Assembly (NCBI RefSeq): GCF_022458985.1
Contig: NC_061774.1
Span: 5,632,616 to 5,696,615 of the forward strand
Source: Mugil cephalus
Taxonomy: Eukaryota > Chordata > Actinopteri > Mugiliformes > Mugilidae
Direction of reading: 5' to 3'
Length of the DNA: 64,000 nucleotides
The notes beneath the pieces are model-generated. The model was given only the letters and a program-made list of their open reading frames with translations, was not told where the DNA came from and made no database searches. Shown here one piece after another: positions 10,135 to 21,924 of the stretch (position 1 is the first letter of the stretch; each line of letters begins with the position of its first letter). A program made the translations under genes and the position numbers.

Positions 10135-13100
10135 TTATCCAGTCATTCAATCTCTCTGTGACTTTTTAAAACATACACTGTTGTTTTTATCTCCTGCTGG
10201 GCTACCACCCGACCGAGATTGCCTTAGCCCTGGTGGTTACACTAACAAACATTGTCAGCCATGCCTGCAAACGAGGATGTACTACTTAGAAAAGCAAATA
10301 AAGAGGAGAAGGCGAGGTATGATGTCACAGCACTGGGGAATCCCTTCTCTGCACACACATCTCGTTCTGCCACGAGGGTCCGCCTCCTTCTCCTTTGCTC
10401 CTCCCTCAGATCCCGTTGGTAGTGGGTGACTCCATAGGCACGCTCATTTTTCTAGTGCCACTACCCACTGTTTTCCTGGAGCCACTGTCCCAGTGATCCT
10501 GGAGAAATTCCCTGTGCTGCTGCCCTAAACACCACCAACGGTAATCCACATGTTGGCACCAATGACACTGCGCACAGGCAGTCAGAGATGACTAAAAATG
10601 ATTTTGAAAACCTTTTTAGTCTTTTAACGGAGAGCAAGTTCAACATTTCTGTCAGTGGTCCACCCTGTCCCATGGAGCAGAGCGTTTCAGCAGGCTCCTC
10701 AGCCTTCGTACAATACATGGTTCCAACCCGCAGAGGTTACTGCATTTTTACTCGATTTTTACTTTTAATTTACTCAACATATCACTCAACCCATATCAAA
10801 GATCATACACTGGACCTTGTTATCACCTCCAGTCTGTCAACACACATTTCCTCTGTTTTAGATTTAGCTATTTCTGATAGTTTTTGCGTCTTTTTTTAGT
10901 GTCAATAGTAAACATGATGATAATATTCCAGAAATTAAAAACAGCACTCTACAAAGTATCTCCATTTAAAGCAAAAAACAATTAAAAATTAAAATTCATA
11001 AGAAAGTGTCGGGTTGCAGAGAGGAAATGGAGAAAGAACAGATTACAAATAAACCTCCACATTTTAAAATCTGAGCAAAAAAATACAATAAGACAATAAA
11101 GAATGCAAGAAAGGTACACTTTTCAAACATCATCAGTGAAAACCACAATACCTCCAGAATACTGTTTTTAACATGTCTTGCAGGATGTCAACAGACTTCA
11201 AATGTCAGGAGTTTGCAGCTCACTTCAGCAGTAAAATAAAAACCATTAGGTCAGCTTTTAGTCAATCTCAATCTTGTTTTATTACAGCTGAATGTTTTTA
11301 TGTGAGGAAACACTGGATAATGTTGTCCTGGTTGATGCTAAGGTGCTCTCAGTTAAAACCAGCAGCCTGCCTTTTAGATCCAAGTCTTACGCTGTACTTT
11401 AAATCAGTTTTTCTAAGCTGAGGATGCTTTGAATAGTTTAAATTATTCTCTTTAGACAGGAGTTTTCCCAAGTGCTTTTAAGACAGCCTTGGTCAGGTCT
11501 CTTCTAAAGAGGAATAATTTAGACACTACAATGCTCAACAATTACAGACCAGTGTCTAATCTGCCATTTTTAAGTGCATTTTTTTAGAGAAATTGGTTTT
11601 TAACCACTTGAATGAGTTTATGAAAACTCACAGTTTGTATCAAACTTTTCAATTGGGTTTTCAGACAAATCACAGTACTGAAACTGACCTGATTAAGGTT
11701 TTAAATGATATTCGAATGATCATGGACAAGAGGAAACTCTCTGCCCTGGTTCTACTGGATTTGAGTGCAGCATTTGACACAGTAGACCACAATACTCTTT
11801 TAAGCAGACAGCACAACATGATCGACCTGTCATGTACTGTTTTTAACTGGTTTAAATCCTACCTCACTGGCAGACAATTTTATGTGTCTATCGATGAATA
11901 CTACTCTTCTGAGAAATACAAACTGGATTGTGGTGTCCCCCAAGGCTCAATCTTAGGTCCAACACTTTTTAATTTGTACATGCTGCCACTTGGCGAAGTC
12001 AACATGAGACACAGAATAAGTTTTCACAATTGATAATACACAGCCACACATTGCCATGTCTCCTGATGACCCAGGACTCAGGCTCAGAGAGAGAAGCTTT
12101 AACCAAATTTACAGACAATGTTTATGTCGCTCTCGCAACAAGTAAAAAGCCTGGGTATTATTGTTAACTCTGAGCTTGGTTTTATCCCTCACATTAAAAA
12201 CTTAGTATAAACTGTACTGTACCTCAAGAACATAGTCCCGAGTCTGCCCGTTTCCGCAAACACGGAGACGCTGATGCATGCTTTTATCTCCAGTCATATT
12301 CTTATGTCCCAGTCTAGGGGTGCCTAGAGCACAACATGAAAAGTGACCATCTTCCCCAAGTCCCAAGCAGCCACCAGTAGATTTTGAGTTTTAATTCCAA
12401 AAAAAAGATTTATTTACAATGAGAGAAACAAATTTATCCACACCAGTAATTATTAAAGTAACTCAGGGCTTCAGGGTAGATCAAGGCCAAAACGACAAAC
12501 AAAACAACTCTATCTGGAAAATAAAGAAACTAACCTCCGAAAACAAAACAACAAAGACTTACCTTCCTAACTAAAATACACAGGAGAAAACAATCAAAAC
12601 AAAATGGCAGTCCATCTCTACTATTCAAAGGTAATTGGAATAATGTCATTAAGCTTTGGCATGAGGTTGTGACCAGTTGGGAGATGTGGAGGATGGAGGT
12701 GCTGCCAACCAATGGCTGCCATCTTGGTTCTTTATAAGGCGGGTGAGCATCCAGTAGCAGCCAATCGCACCTCAGGTATGGCCCGTTCTCCCAATCACCT
12801 CTCCACTATGGCACAGCCCTATTTGCATATGGGATTAGAAAAAAAAAAACACAGGACACATGCAGCACATGGCAGCCCTCTAAAATGACCACAGTCATAA
12901 CACATATTGACTATTGTAATGCCCTCCTTTCTGATCTTCCCAAAAAAAAACAAAAATCCTTTACAGTTACTTCAAAGCTCGGCTGCACATGTGCGGACGA
13001 AGACCATAGACAGCATATAACACCAGTTTTAAGATCGCTGCATTGGCTCCCTGTGTGTTTCAGGGTCGATTTTAAGGTCCTTTTACTGGTTTATAAATGT

Positions 13101-13850
13101 CTTGATGGTCTTGGTCCTTAATATTCAGATCAGATCTGCTTTTTCCACATCGGACCCTTGCAGCCCTGAGGTCCTCTGGTACCGGCCTTTTAGTGGTTCC
13201 TAGAGTCAAGACAAAGAAGGATGGTGAGGCATCTTTTCAGTTTTACAGCCCATGTCTATGGAACAGCCTGTTGAGGACCTCGGGGCTACACAGAGTGTTG
13301 ATATTTTTAAAAAGAGACTCAAGACCCACCTTTGTAGCTTATCTATTTTAGCTTGATTTACGCACGCTGGTTTAGCACCATTTATTTAGTTTATTTATTT
13401 ATTATATTATTTATCTATCCACCATGTAGATATGTATTTATATTTACTTATTTATTTAATTTTAATTGTTTACTTTTTATATATTATTATTGTTGTTGTT
13501 ATTGTTGTTGTTTTTTTATCTTTTACTCAAGCCCTGGTGTTTCCTCACTGAGGACCTTCCCTTTCTGGGAGCTGTGATCGGTTCTGGCTGTGGCAATGCT
13601 GTGGGGATGGTCCTGGCCTGGATTGTTGGGGGGGCCCGGTCACTGCCTATGGATGTGGCATGGACTTCTCCACCAGCCTGGGCCAGGGTGGTCCCTGCCG
13701 TGTTGCCCTTCGGTTGGGGGCTGTGAACGGCTCCTAGTGCAAACTTTCCTTCATGATGGCGTTTCCTCGCTAGGCCATCTGTGCTCAGCCATGTTACTCA
13801 TTTTATCAGTGCTCTTTCTAGCCCTGTGCTCCTTTGTGTGCTCTCTTGCG
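10135..13850 (+). mobile_element. CR1/L2-type LINE, internally deleted, copy 1
   Basis: It contains debris of ORF1 and ORF2 in order: an esterase-like VGDSI (about 10422) and HVGTNDT (about 10550) typical of CR1/L2 ORF1; the endonuclease end KDHTLDLVI and LAISDSFCVFF (10800-10900); reverse transcriptase LVLLDLSAAFDTVDH and GVPQGSILGPTLFNLYML (11593-12033); then LHWLPVCFRVDFKVLLLVYK (about 13040-13110), followed by a 3' UTR. The catalytic YADD is lost just after 12033 and stops abound, so it cannot move itself. The same insertion exists at 42290-46020, so it predates the duplication. Confidence 0.7.
12301..12902. mobile_element. Nested insertion in the LINE with 6-base target duplication
   Basis: The LINE frame ...FISSHIDYCNALLS is split between HI and DY. 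CATATT occurs at 12295-12300 and again at 12903-12908, bracketing about 600 bases of foreign sequence. The ends show weak inverted similarity (ttatg...tagggg at the left, and the reverse complement of the right end). No coding capacity seen. It is also present at 44475-45076. Confidence 0.55.
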
Positions 13851-13851
13851 C

Positions 13852-14172
13852 TCACTCCCCGCGTCCCCTGCCTTCCCATCGGACAGTAAGTTCAATAAAA
13901 TACGCTACCTTCTCTACTTTCGACAACAACAGCAGGTCCAGTCTCAATCGGGTACTCACTATCTGTGCTGGGACAATCAGCTGTTCGTTTAAGTCAGCCC
14001 TCAGCTCCCAGGCTCTGCCTACCCTTAGCTGCCCTGCACTACGTCTGATCCTCTCCGGTCTGGCCTTTTCTTCCTCCTGTACAAACATAATATGTATATT
14101 CACCTTTCTAGCAGATAAGAAATTTACTTCAACCCGTTTTTCCTCACTTGCAGCTGCTAAACATTTCAGCAC
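13852..14172 (-). mobile_element. Retroelement ORF fragment (restriction-like endonuclease type?)
   Basis: An open frame of 106 codons on the minus strand. It includes GRAWELRADLNEQLIVPAQI, followed by DLLLLSKVEKVAYFIELTVRWE. A D-then-ELTV-WE pattern resembles the C-terminal endonuclease region of R2/R4-like LINEs in fish, from memory only. A second copy lies at 46030-46281. It may have been inserted beside, or be chimeric with, the L2-type element. Confidence 0.35.
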
Positions 14173-14179
14173 CTGGTTG

Positions 14180-15280
14180 TGACGCCAGGTTTATCATCCT
14201 TGGGAGAGACACACATACACACAGCCTGTCTTATACACAAATGAGTAGTGTGTATAACTTTATATATATAATATATATCACTTCCATATGATCTGAATTT
14301 TGCTCCCACCAGGCCAGTCATCTAACAAAGGTGGAGGTAGTGGGGCCCACTTCTTAACAGGCTATGTGTAGCGGGGTTCTTTCTGTCAAAAAATATGGCG
14401 TCGACAAGAAGCTATGTAATATTTACAAAATAGTAACAACTATTTACAAAAAATATTTACAAAAAATAGTGGCTGTTCGCACTGCTGAAATAGGTTCTTC
14501 TTTCGCCAACACAGCTTGCAACACCACCTCTCCACACACACACAAACATGGACAAAATGGCTGCCTCATAAATGATAAGCCCCTCCCAGTGGGCTGACAC
14601 AAAAATAGTAATCAACTATAACAGAAATGTTTCCAACCTAGAGAAAGAACAAAAAGGACATTTAACCAGAAACACACATCCAGAAATATTTAAGGTATTA
14701 TGATGTAATATCGGTTTTCAGATCATTATAAGTACTGAGAAATATCCTTTCATTAATACAAACAATATTCAGTTGCATCTGGTGACCTTTTTCCCGCCAC
14801 ATGCCCTTTAAAACAGCAGGGAGTAGATAGGCCCCTGTTTGGCCAACTGTACCTGAGGAGCGGGGAGGACAATTCGGTGTCTGCGCTGCAAAATGTATGA
14901 ACAGGCCAGTAACTCTTTGGTCCCAAGCTGCTTCTCTAATCGCTATGCCACAACTTCCCCTAATCCCTGTTTGTATAGTTCATTGATATTAAAACAAGCC
15001 CACACATTCTAATAACTATGATAGATGGATGTCAGATACAGATCATATGTTACTACCAAGTGTAAACTCTGTATTTTGCTAAATCAACACTTGTTACAGT
15101 GTCACAACCATTATCAGTGAAGATCCAGCCTGTGGATGTTTCCTCTAAGATTCAGACTGTGATGCATTTTAAACCCTTCTTGTAAGACATACCACAGGCA
15201 GCAGAAGTGACCATACCAACTGTTACTTGATGACCAAGGATGAAGAAATACAGTCACCTAGGATAAACAGGTCAAGTAAA
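14180..15280. other. Spacer upstream of G-type receptor, no gene
   Basis: It holds an AT dinucleotide patch (14258-14280) and sequence repeated at 46350-47450. The last 200 bases recur before other G-type genes (23200, 47280, and inverted near 35640). Confidence 0.45.
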
Positions 15281-15337
15281 GCAATCAGTCTTGAGAATTG
15301 CTACAACACATGAAAGAGAGGCGATCAGATTCACAAA

Positions 15338-15488
15338 GCCCTGTATGAGACCAATGTAACAGGAAGTGTACTTTTGAAACTATTCTCAGTAAACCAATCG
15401 GATGCATTTTATGATGTGACATCACCTCCTTCTCATCTCCTTCACGCTCATAAATACAAAAAGTCTCTGAACAAGACACAATGTGAAG
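15338..15488 (+). promoter_or_regulatory. Proximal promoter of the intact inhibitory receptor
   Basis: AGGAAGT (15361-15367), CCAAT (15394-15398), a CRE with one change, TGACATCA (15417-15424), and a TATA-like ATAAATA near 15451. A minimal start-stop uORF, ATG TGA, lies at 15481-15486, two bases before the true start. Confidence 0.5.
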
Positions 15489-17091
15489 ATGGTCGTGTTA
15501 TGGATTACACTGCTTTGTCTTCATCCAGTATGTAAGTGCTCTTTTGTTCTGTCTAGAGGTTTTCTCAGTGGAGAATTTATACACTAAAGAGACGATTTTG
15601 CAGCAGAACTTTTGCACATTATACACAATATCCTTTAATTATTTTTTATGTTTTCCTTTAATTCAGATACGCTGCTTCCAGTGAAAACAGTTCATCTTGG
15701 TGAACCAGCCACATTTACATGTGTTATACCAAACGCTGAATTCAGCGATAGAGGAATCCACTGGTACAAGCAGAGTGTTGGAGATTCTCTTAATATAATT
15801 GTAACATTGTTTAAATCCGTAACAGAGTACGCATCAAACGTTTCAAAATCAAGATTTGACTTATGTACTGATAACAGTTTTAGTAACCTGACCATTTTGA
15901 GCACAGTTGAAGAGGATGAAGGAATGTACCACTGTGGAGTCACAGAGTGGATGAAGACTAAATGGAGTGGGACATATTTGTTAGTAGAAGGTAAGGTTTG
16001 ATTTACTTTAAGTTTTCCAGTCCTTCTTATCATGATGTGAAAATGCCCAAGACATGGTTGGAAGTGCTCAGTTTTTAATACTGTTTGATTTTAAATCAGG
16101 AAACACTGAGAGGACTGTTGTTCAGACAGTATCATATCCAGTCGGTCCAGGAGACTCAGTGACTCTCCAGTGTTCAGTCGTCTCTGACTCTCAGAACAAG
16201 ACGTGTCCAGGAAATCTCAGTGTGTTCTGGTTCAGAGCTGGATCACAGACATCTCATCCAATCATCATCTACACAGATGGAGATATGAGTAATAAATGTG
16301 AGAAGAGATCTGAGACTCAGAAGAGATGTATCTACAGCTTCTCTAAGGACGTCAGCTCCTCTGATGCTGGGACTTACTACTGTGCTGTGGCCACATGTGG
16401 AGAGATATTATTTGGAAATGGAACTAAACTGGAAGCTGGTAGGATTTTAGGTTTAGTACTGGGAGTAATGTACAAAATTCTAAGTTTCATGTAATCATAA
16501 AATATATTTTATGTTTTTTTTCTTCTGTTTTTAGATCAAACAGCAAGTTCTGTGTTAGTTATTGTGTTGGTGGTAGCAATCATCTGCTTGGCCATTTCTA
16601 TGATTATGAATCTAATTTTCATCTGTTGTGGAACTCAGAAAGGACTATGTGGACAACATGAAGGTAAGTGTAGTTTACTTACTTTGTTCACCTCCTGTTT
16701 GTTCAGAGAATACTGAATACTACAACTAAGATCTCTTTAGTTTTGATTCGCTATTCCTCTTGCAGTCCATCACCGAGTCGTTGATCCTAATTTAAAAGTC
16801 AAATTAATGTGCTTGTTTTTATTCATACGTAGCGACAAAAAGCAGCTCTTCACCAGTCAGACGAGACGATATGAGCCAACCAGTTAAAGACAAAGTAATT
16901 ACAGCAACTCACATTATTTGTTATTTCACTAGCATGATTCCCAAGGGCTCTGTGTAACAGAATGTCTTTTTTTATTTGCTGCATAGGCTGAAGGTGATCT
17001 CAACTATGCTGCGCTGCATTTCTCTGCCAGAGGAAGAAAGAAGAAAGAGTTGATTCCAGAAGAATGTGTGTATTCTCATGTGAAATACTGA
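15489..17091 (+). CDS. NITR-like inhibitory receptor, two Ig domains, ITIM tail (333 aa)
   Basis: Six exons with consensus borders: 15489-15531, 15667-15990, 16100-16438, 16535-16663, 16833-16894, 16987-17091. Joined they give 1002 bases and an uninterrupted 333-residue frame. Residues 1-14 form the leader. Residues 15-122 are a V-type domain (TFTC, WYKQ, DEGMYHC, WSGTYLLVEG). Residues 123-235 are a second domain (VTLQC, FWFRAGS, AGTYYC, FGNGTKLEAG) with four extra cysteines. The membrane span (about 241-266) has no basic residue. The tail has an ITIM around Y306 (LNYAAL) and an ITIM-like CVYSHV at Y328. It is expected at the lymphocyte or NK-like cell surface, recruiting SH2 phosphatases. 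Germline J-like ends without recombination signals fit the NITR family; related teleost IgSF receptors (e.g. CD300-like) are the alternative. It pairs divergently with the M gene at 6804. Confidence 0.78.
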
Positions 17092-17842
17092 ATGTAAATG
17101 TGAGTAAAAAACTGTGTGCTGGTCCTCACCCACATTCTCTCCATGTGCCGTATTTTACCGTAAATGGTTCTTACCTAATGCTAGAACCTTATGCTAGAAA
17201 CATTAATCTAAGATTACTCAGGCTTCTGTTTCATTTTGTTTTCGGAAAAATGCAACTTAATTGGAGATTCTCTTTCTCTTTTATACAATTATAAACCTAT
17301 TTCTATGCACACCCTAAACAGCAAAACTGATTTGAGAGCCCTAGCTAGATGAGGCTTCTTCAGCCTTAGTTGAACCAACCAGTTACTTTACAAGATTGTC
17401 TAATTATTAACATATATTTTTGCTTTATGCCTCACTGAAAAGACTGTAAATTTCTTTAGTCATAGTTTGTGGCAAACTAAAGAGGTGATGGAGACTTTCA
17501 GTAAAATGCATGCAACTGTAATATTAAGACAGGTCTTCAAATGTGTGAACATTATGTTTCAAAGTGACTGTCTTCAATAAATAATACATTCATTAAAAAG
17601 GTTTCAACAAAATGTTTGATTGATACATTTGTTTTGTGCCTCAGCCTTCACAGTCACGCTAGAGTAGCTGAGAAAAGGCTTTACTCTCAGTTTCCACTTC
17701 AAACCTAGAAGCACTTTTTATCTAGTTAGATTCCACTAAGAGGTCTGTGGTTCACTGCGTGTAGAATTTAATGAGGACTGTCGTCAGTTATGAATATTTA
17801 GAAAGGGACATTGATTCTGCGTGTTTCCTTTAGTCCGATGTT
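17092..17842 (+). other. 3' flank of the receptor
   Basis: No gene. AATAAATAATA near 17576-17586 may serve as a polyadenylation signal. This part is also kept after the gene at 47662 (50670-50690). Confidence 0.4.
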
Positions 17843-18110
17843 GTATGTATCTATGACAGAGGTTTGTTATTCTTGTTTCTCCTGCTCTTCTTTTCTCTCT
17901 CTTCTCTGTTTCTACCCGGCTGGACTCAGGCAGATGATTCCCTCTGGGTTCTGCTCAAGGTTTCTTCTTGTTAAAGGGAGTTTTGTCTTGCTGCCGTCGC
18001 CTTCAGGCTTGCTCTGGAGGTTTCAGGCCGGTTTTAATAAAGCGCCTTGAGACAATTTGTGTTGTTATTGCTGCTATAGAAATAATATTGAATTGAATTG
18101 AATTGAAATG
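17843..18110 (+). repeat. LINE/SINE 3'-tail repeat
   Basis: Same repeat as at 3466, with only a short ttgaa tract (18087-18110). Confidence 0.6.
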
Positions 18111-18429
18111 AAAACAGATTCAAGGTCCTGGTCTTAGGAGTCTGAGGTGAACTTTAATTCTATACCTTAACCCCAGACTCAATGAGTATATTCATAGCTA
18201 TCTAAGAGCTGTTGCTTTTAACTTATCTCTGAGTGCATGCACAAAAGCGGATTTGAAACTTATCTATTTCACTGTGAAACACAAAGAGTTAAGTTTCAAC
18301 AGTGCAACATTAGCATAAAGGATAAATTCCAGCAATGGACAAAAACATCATTTACATGTTTGTGATAGGTTTTCACATATCATTAGTCTAATATCATAAG
18401 TGCCTGAGTCATTTTTTTTATTTTTTTCT

Positions 18430-19130
18430 TGACTATTACAATGTCAGTAAAAATACCAGTGGCTGGAGAGGTGGGGTCCACCTCCACGACAAGTCTCCAG
18501 TCTATCTCAGGGCTAACACAGAGAGACAGACAACCATTCACACTCACACACACATCTACCGCCAATTTAGAATCCACAAAGAACCTAACAAGCACGTCTT
18601 TGGAGGTGGGAGGAAGCCGGAGTACCCAGAGCAAACCCATGCAGACACAAGGAGAACATGCTCCACCCCAACAGGCCCTGAACCCGGAACCTTCTTGCTA
18701 TTGTAGTATATGGTCCTCTTCCTGTCCCCCTTCCTTTTGCCTGCTTTTTCGGAATGTGTTCATTATTCAAAGGTTAAAAGATTAACTACTCTGTACAATA
18801 TCAGTCCTAAGGGGTTAGGGTCTTATTGTTCATTAATGTGGAGTTTTCGGGGATAAGAAACCAGATATGAGGAGAGTGTTGGAGCTGATGGAGAGGGAAT
18901 TCTACAATTGGCACCTGAAGCTCTCTCAGATTCGGAAAGAGTTTTTGACACTGTTCTTTCTCGTAATAAAGCTTTTTTAAATGCAAGAGAAGACTTGTCA
19001 GCGGTGATCACTTCTTTTCATCAACACATCAATTCACAACACTATGAGACATCAATGCTATCCAATACATCACTGTGCGTTTTTTCTTGTTTTCCAAAAA
19101 CATTAAAATGAGACTTAGTGAATTATTTTA
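18430..19130 (+). repeat. Duplicated interspersed repeat and relic ORF
   Basis: 18470-18700 matches the repeat at 390. The 67-codon relic ORF (18908-19111) matches that at 757 with several substitutions but no frame change. Confidence 0.5.
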
Positions 19131-19249
19131 TTAACGATATTGCAAAAATGTATTTCCTTATTTCATTTAATTTTGTGATGTTGAATGGGTGGAATTCAAT
19201 AGCGAGGGCACTGCAGCACACAAGCAGCAGTGAGTCACACTAGAGTTGA

Positions 19250-20095
19250 TTATCTTTCAGGAAAAGACAGTGGAAGTGGCTTCTACTGTGTCCACTCAAG
19301 ACACTACCAGAGCATCAGATTTTCAAGTCAGGTAAAAGCAGTGATGCATTCATTTTGAGAACTGGGACCAGGTCACTGTGAGCAGCTGCGTGATTCGTTC
19401 CATCATTGCTCACAGAATGTAGTGAAAGTGGAGTTGATTAAAAAACAAGAAATCATAGGTGTACCTTATCCCCCATGGGACTAAACGGATATGAAGCTTG
19501 ATTTATACAAATACAGTTTACAATAGCAGTAACACAATAGTGACATCTGGTCTCATCCTGTGGCAGTAGTTAGTAAGAAGTACCCCCACAGGACTTAGAG
19601 CATGAGTTTAATTAGAGAGGAGGACCATACTCAGAGTCAGTAAAAAATGACTCTCATGATTGGGAACCATTAAAATCGTTCAGGACTTACACATCACTAG
19701 AACACAGACCACACTGCACTTCAAAGAGTTTAATAATAAGTTCACAAGTGCTTCAGAATCTTAAAAAGGGTATCTGTCTAAATAGTAAATATCATTCATA
19801 CAGCGTATGATCAATTTTATTTACATAAAATGACTTACACATGGCAATTAATATTTGAAAGACCATAATTATAACAATACTAAAGGTAGAAACATATAGG
19901 CCAAAACAACTAAAATACATCCAATCCTTTTAATACTTTAAATGTGCTAATTTAAACATACAAAAAACGATAATAGATTTTTTATATTTTACATTATAAT
20001 ATCGTATATTAAAGCATATATAACATTCTCATATAAACTCATAACCTGGTAAAAGAATTATCATAAAGCACATGAAGACTACACATTTTTGTTTT
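19250..20095. other. Spacer, start of the indel-rich stretch
   Basis: It aligns with 4655-5510 but with an extra or missing base every few tens of bases, while substitutions are few. No gene is recognised apart from the V-like scrap at 19250-19400. Confidence 0.4.
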
Positions 20096-20149
20096 AACAG
20101 CTCTCCCTCTTGATGATGTTTAAAGAAAACCACTTCACACAGATACCGT

Positions 20150-20714
20150 AACTTCAGCCATAACTTGAATAAACACATTCTTGTTTTGTACAACTCTTCT
20201 TCTTTCTTTCTCTTGTTGGTTTTTCCCTCCATGAAATGACTGCGTGAGCCGCATAGTTCAGACCCTCAGCCTGTAACAGAGAGTACAGCGCTCGATATAC
20301 TGTATAAGCGTACTTACTTATTGCTCTGCTGGGGAATCATGTTAAAAACACTGACAAATCACAATGATTTGGTGTCACTACTTAAATTTCTCATTAACGT
20401 TGTCCTCAAGTTATCATGTAAGAGTGACTTTCTGGGCCAAATGATGAGTAAAACACAAATGAAACATAAAACCACATAGAAATGTTCTGCTGATAGATAC
20501 AATTAAGTTTAACATTCATAAACAGAACTTACTTTCGTTACTTTTCGTATAATTAAGGAATAAGTTCTTCACAAGTCAGTTAAGTAACATTTAGTCACAT
20601 TTTGAGCATGAATCATATACAATCTAAGTTAACATGTATTATGTATGCTCACTTACATCCTAGATGAAGGAGGAAGCAAATAACCCGGGGTGAAAGGACC
20701 AGAGGCAGAACCAT
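20150..20714 (-). pseudogene. Relic M-type receptor: leader and tail exon only
   Basis: The leader exon (20714-20657) is recognisable from its context and the taggat|gtaagt donor. The tail exon (about 20270-20150, minus) retains GCTGAGGGTCTGAACTATGC, i.e. LNYA. The stretch between them keeps only the border of the transmembrane exon (aacttac at about 20530). Ig1, Ig2 and the membrane segment have been deleted. It lies head to head with the plus-strand locus at 23560. Confidence 0.55.
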
Positions 20715-20727
20715 CTTGTCACTGTCG

Positions 20728-21922
20728 GTAACACCTTTCATGATGGTTGTATTTATCAATGCCCTAAGAAGAAATGCACTCAAAATGTTTTATAAGGTGT
20801 CTATAAAGCAATAAAGAAAAAGTCATTATTACCATCTATCATAATTCACCAGTCGTCATAACAACTTCATGATGCATAAGAGACAACTGTTATGAATGAA
20901 ATATAATTGTAATCTAATAGATGCAATTATAAATTATGTCAAATCTGCCTAGTCACTTGTTCAATTTTATGATGCATTCATAACTACTTTGCTTTCTAAA
21001 TAGAATAAGTGATGCATAATGATTTTACTTCTACTATAGTCCTTTTATCTGTAGCTATAAGTATATGTAATAAAAGTTATTAATGTATACATCTCCCTAC
21101 AAGCAACACATATAAACACTATGCCAATATCATAAGTGCTATTGTGAGCTGCTAAGTAAGATGACAAGAATGTGAACACAAATATTAACAGATATAAGTT
21201 ACTATGAGTAATTTAAAAGGTGCAATAACTAAGTCCTGAGACCTGGCACTTTACCCCATATGCCGCAATGTTAATATCATAGTGTTATTTGCAGCCTTTA
21301 AGTAACAGTAGCCAGCAAATGAGGTGATTTTGGATAGTAAAGACTATTATAAACAAAATATGAGGCACAAAAATGAATGAAGCCTGGACAGTAAAGACAA
21401 AGAAAGCATTTAGTTACTTTATTTTTCATTTAAACCAACACACATAATCATATGAAATTATCAATGCTCTGAGTACATACACAACACTTGAAACACGTGA
21501 AACCAGCCCACAAAAGTGCATGGCGTGGTCCTAGAGATAGTGGCTGACTTAAAAGTACCTTTGGGGTTGGAGAAGTGATTCAGGGTCAGAGGTCAGGGGA
21601 TGGTTTGACAGCAACTACCAAAGAACAGAGGAAATCTTTAGTCTCTACTGGGATTTGTTTTTATGCAGAAAGATTGATTGAAAACATGATAAACAGATCA
21701 CTTTTTTTGTTAAAAGCAGCCTAATGAGACATGTTCCTGCATATCATGCAGCAAGCGAATGATTTTCCCGTCAGGTGACTCATGAAGTTGGTTATGACGG
21801 CATTGTGAATATGTATAGAGTAATAATGACCATTACAATGCTTTATAGACACCTTATAAAAAATATGAGTGCATTCATAGGGCATTCTAAATACAACCAT
21901 CATAGAAAGTGGCTTACTCAGC
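20728..21922. mobile_element. DNA transposon-like element with about 140-base inverted ends
   Basis: The left end (about 20735-20870, catgatggttgtattta onward) is the imperfect reverse complement of the right end (about 21770-21915, ...taaatacaaccatcat). Both ends include ataaggtgtctataaagca and cttcatga. No transposase was found, so it is non-autonomous. Comparison with the uninterrupted sequence at 54284-54310 shows it sits just upstream of the M-type leader. Confidence 0.6.
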
Positions 21923-21924
21923 AC

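Larger units (their letters stand above)
5513..17600. repeat. Segmental duplication, copy 1 (M gene, LINE spacer, G gene)
   Basis: It runs nearly colinear with 36405-50600 at about 97% identity by eye, including the same LINE, the same nested insertion inside it and the flanking receptor genes. It lacks the Tc1 element of copy 2 but holds about 210 bases near 9920-10130 that copy 2 does not have. Confidence 0.8.

Noticed and set aside
13353..13726. Frames rich in Y, F and L (also at 45527)
   Set aside because: Low-complexity T-rich sequence in the LINE 3' region; no domain and no gene context.
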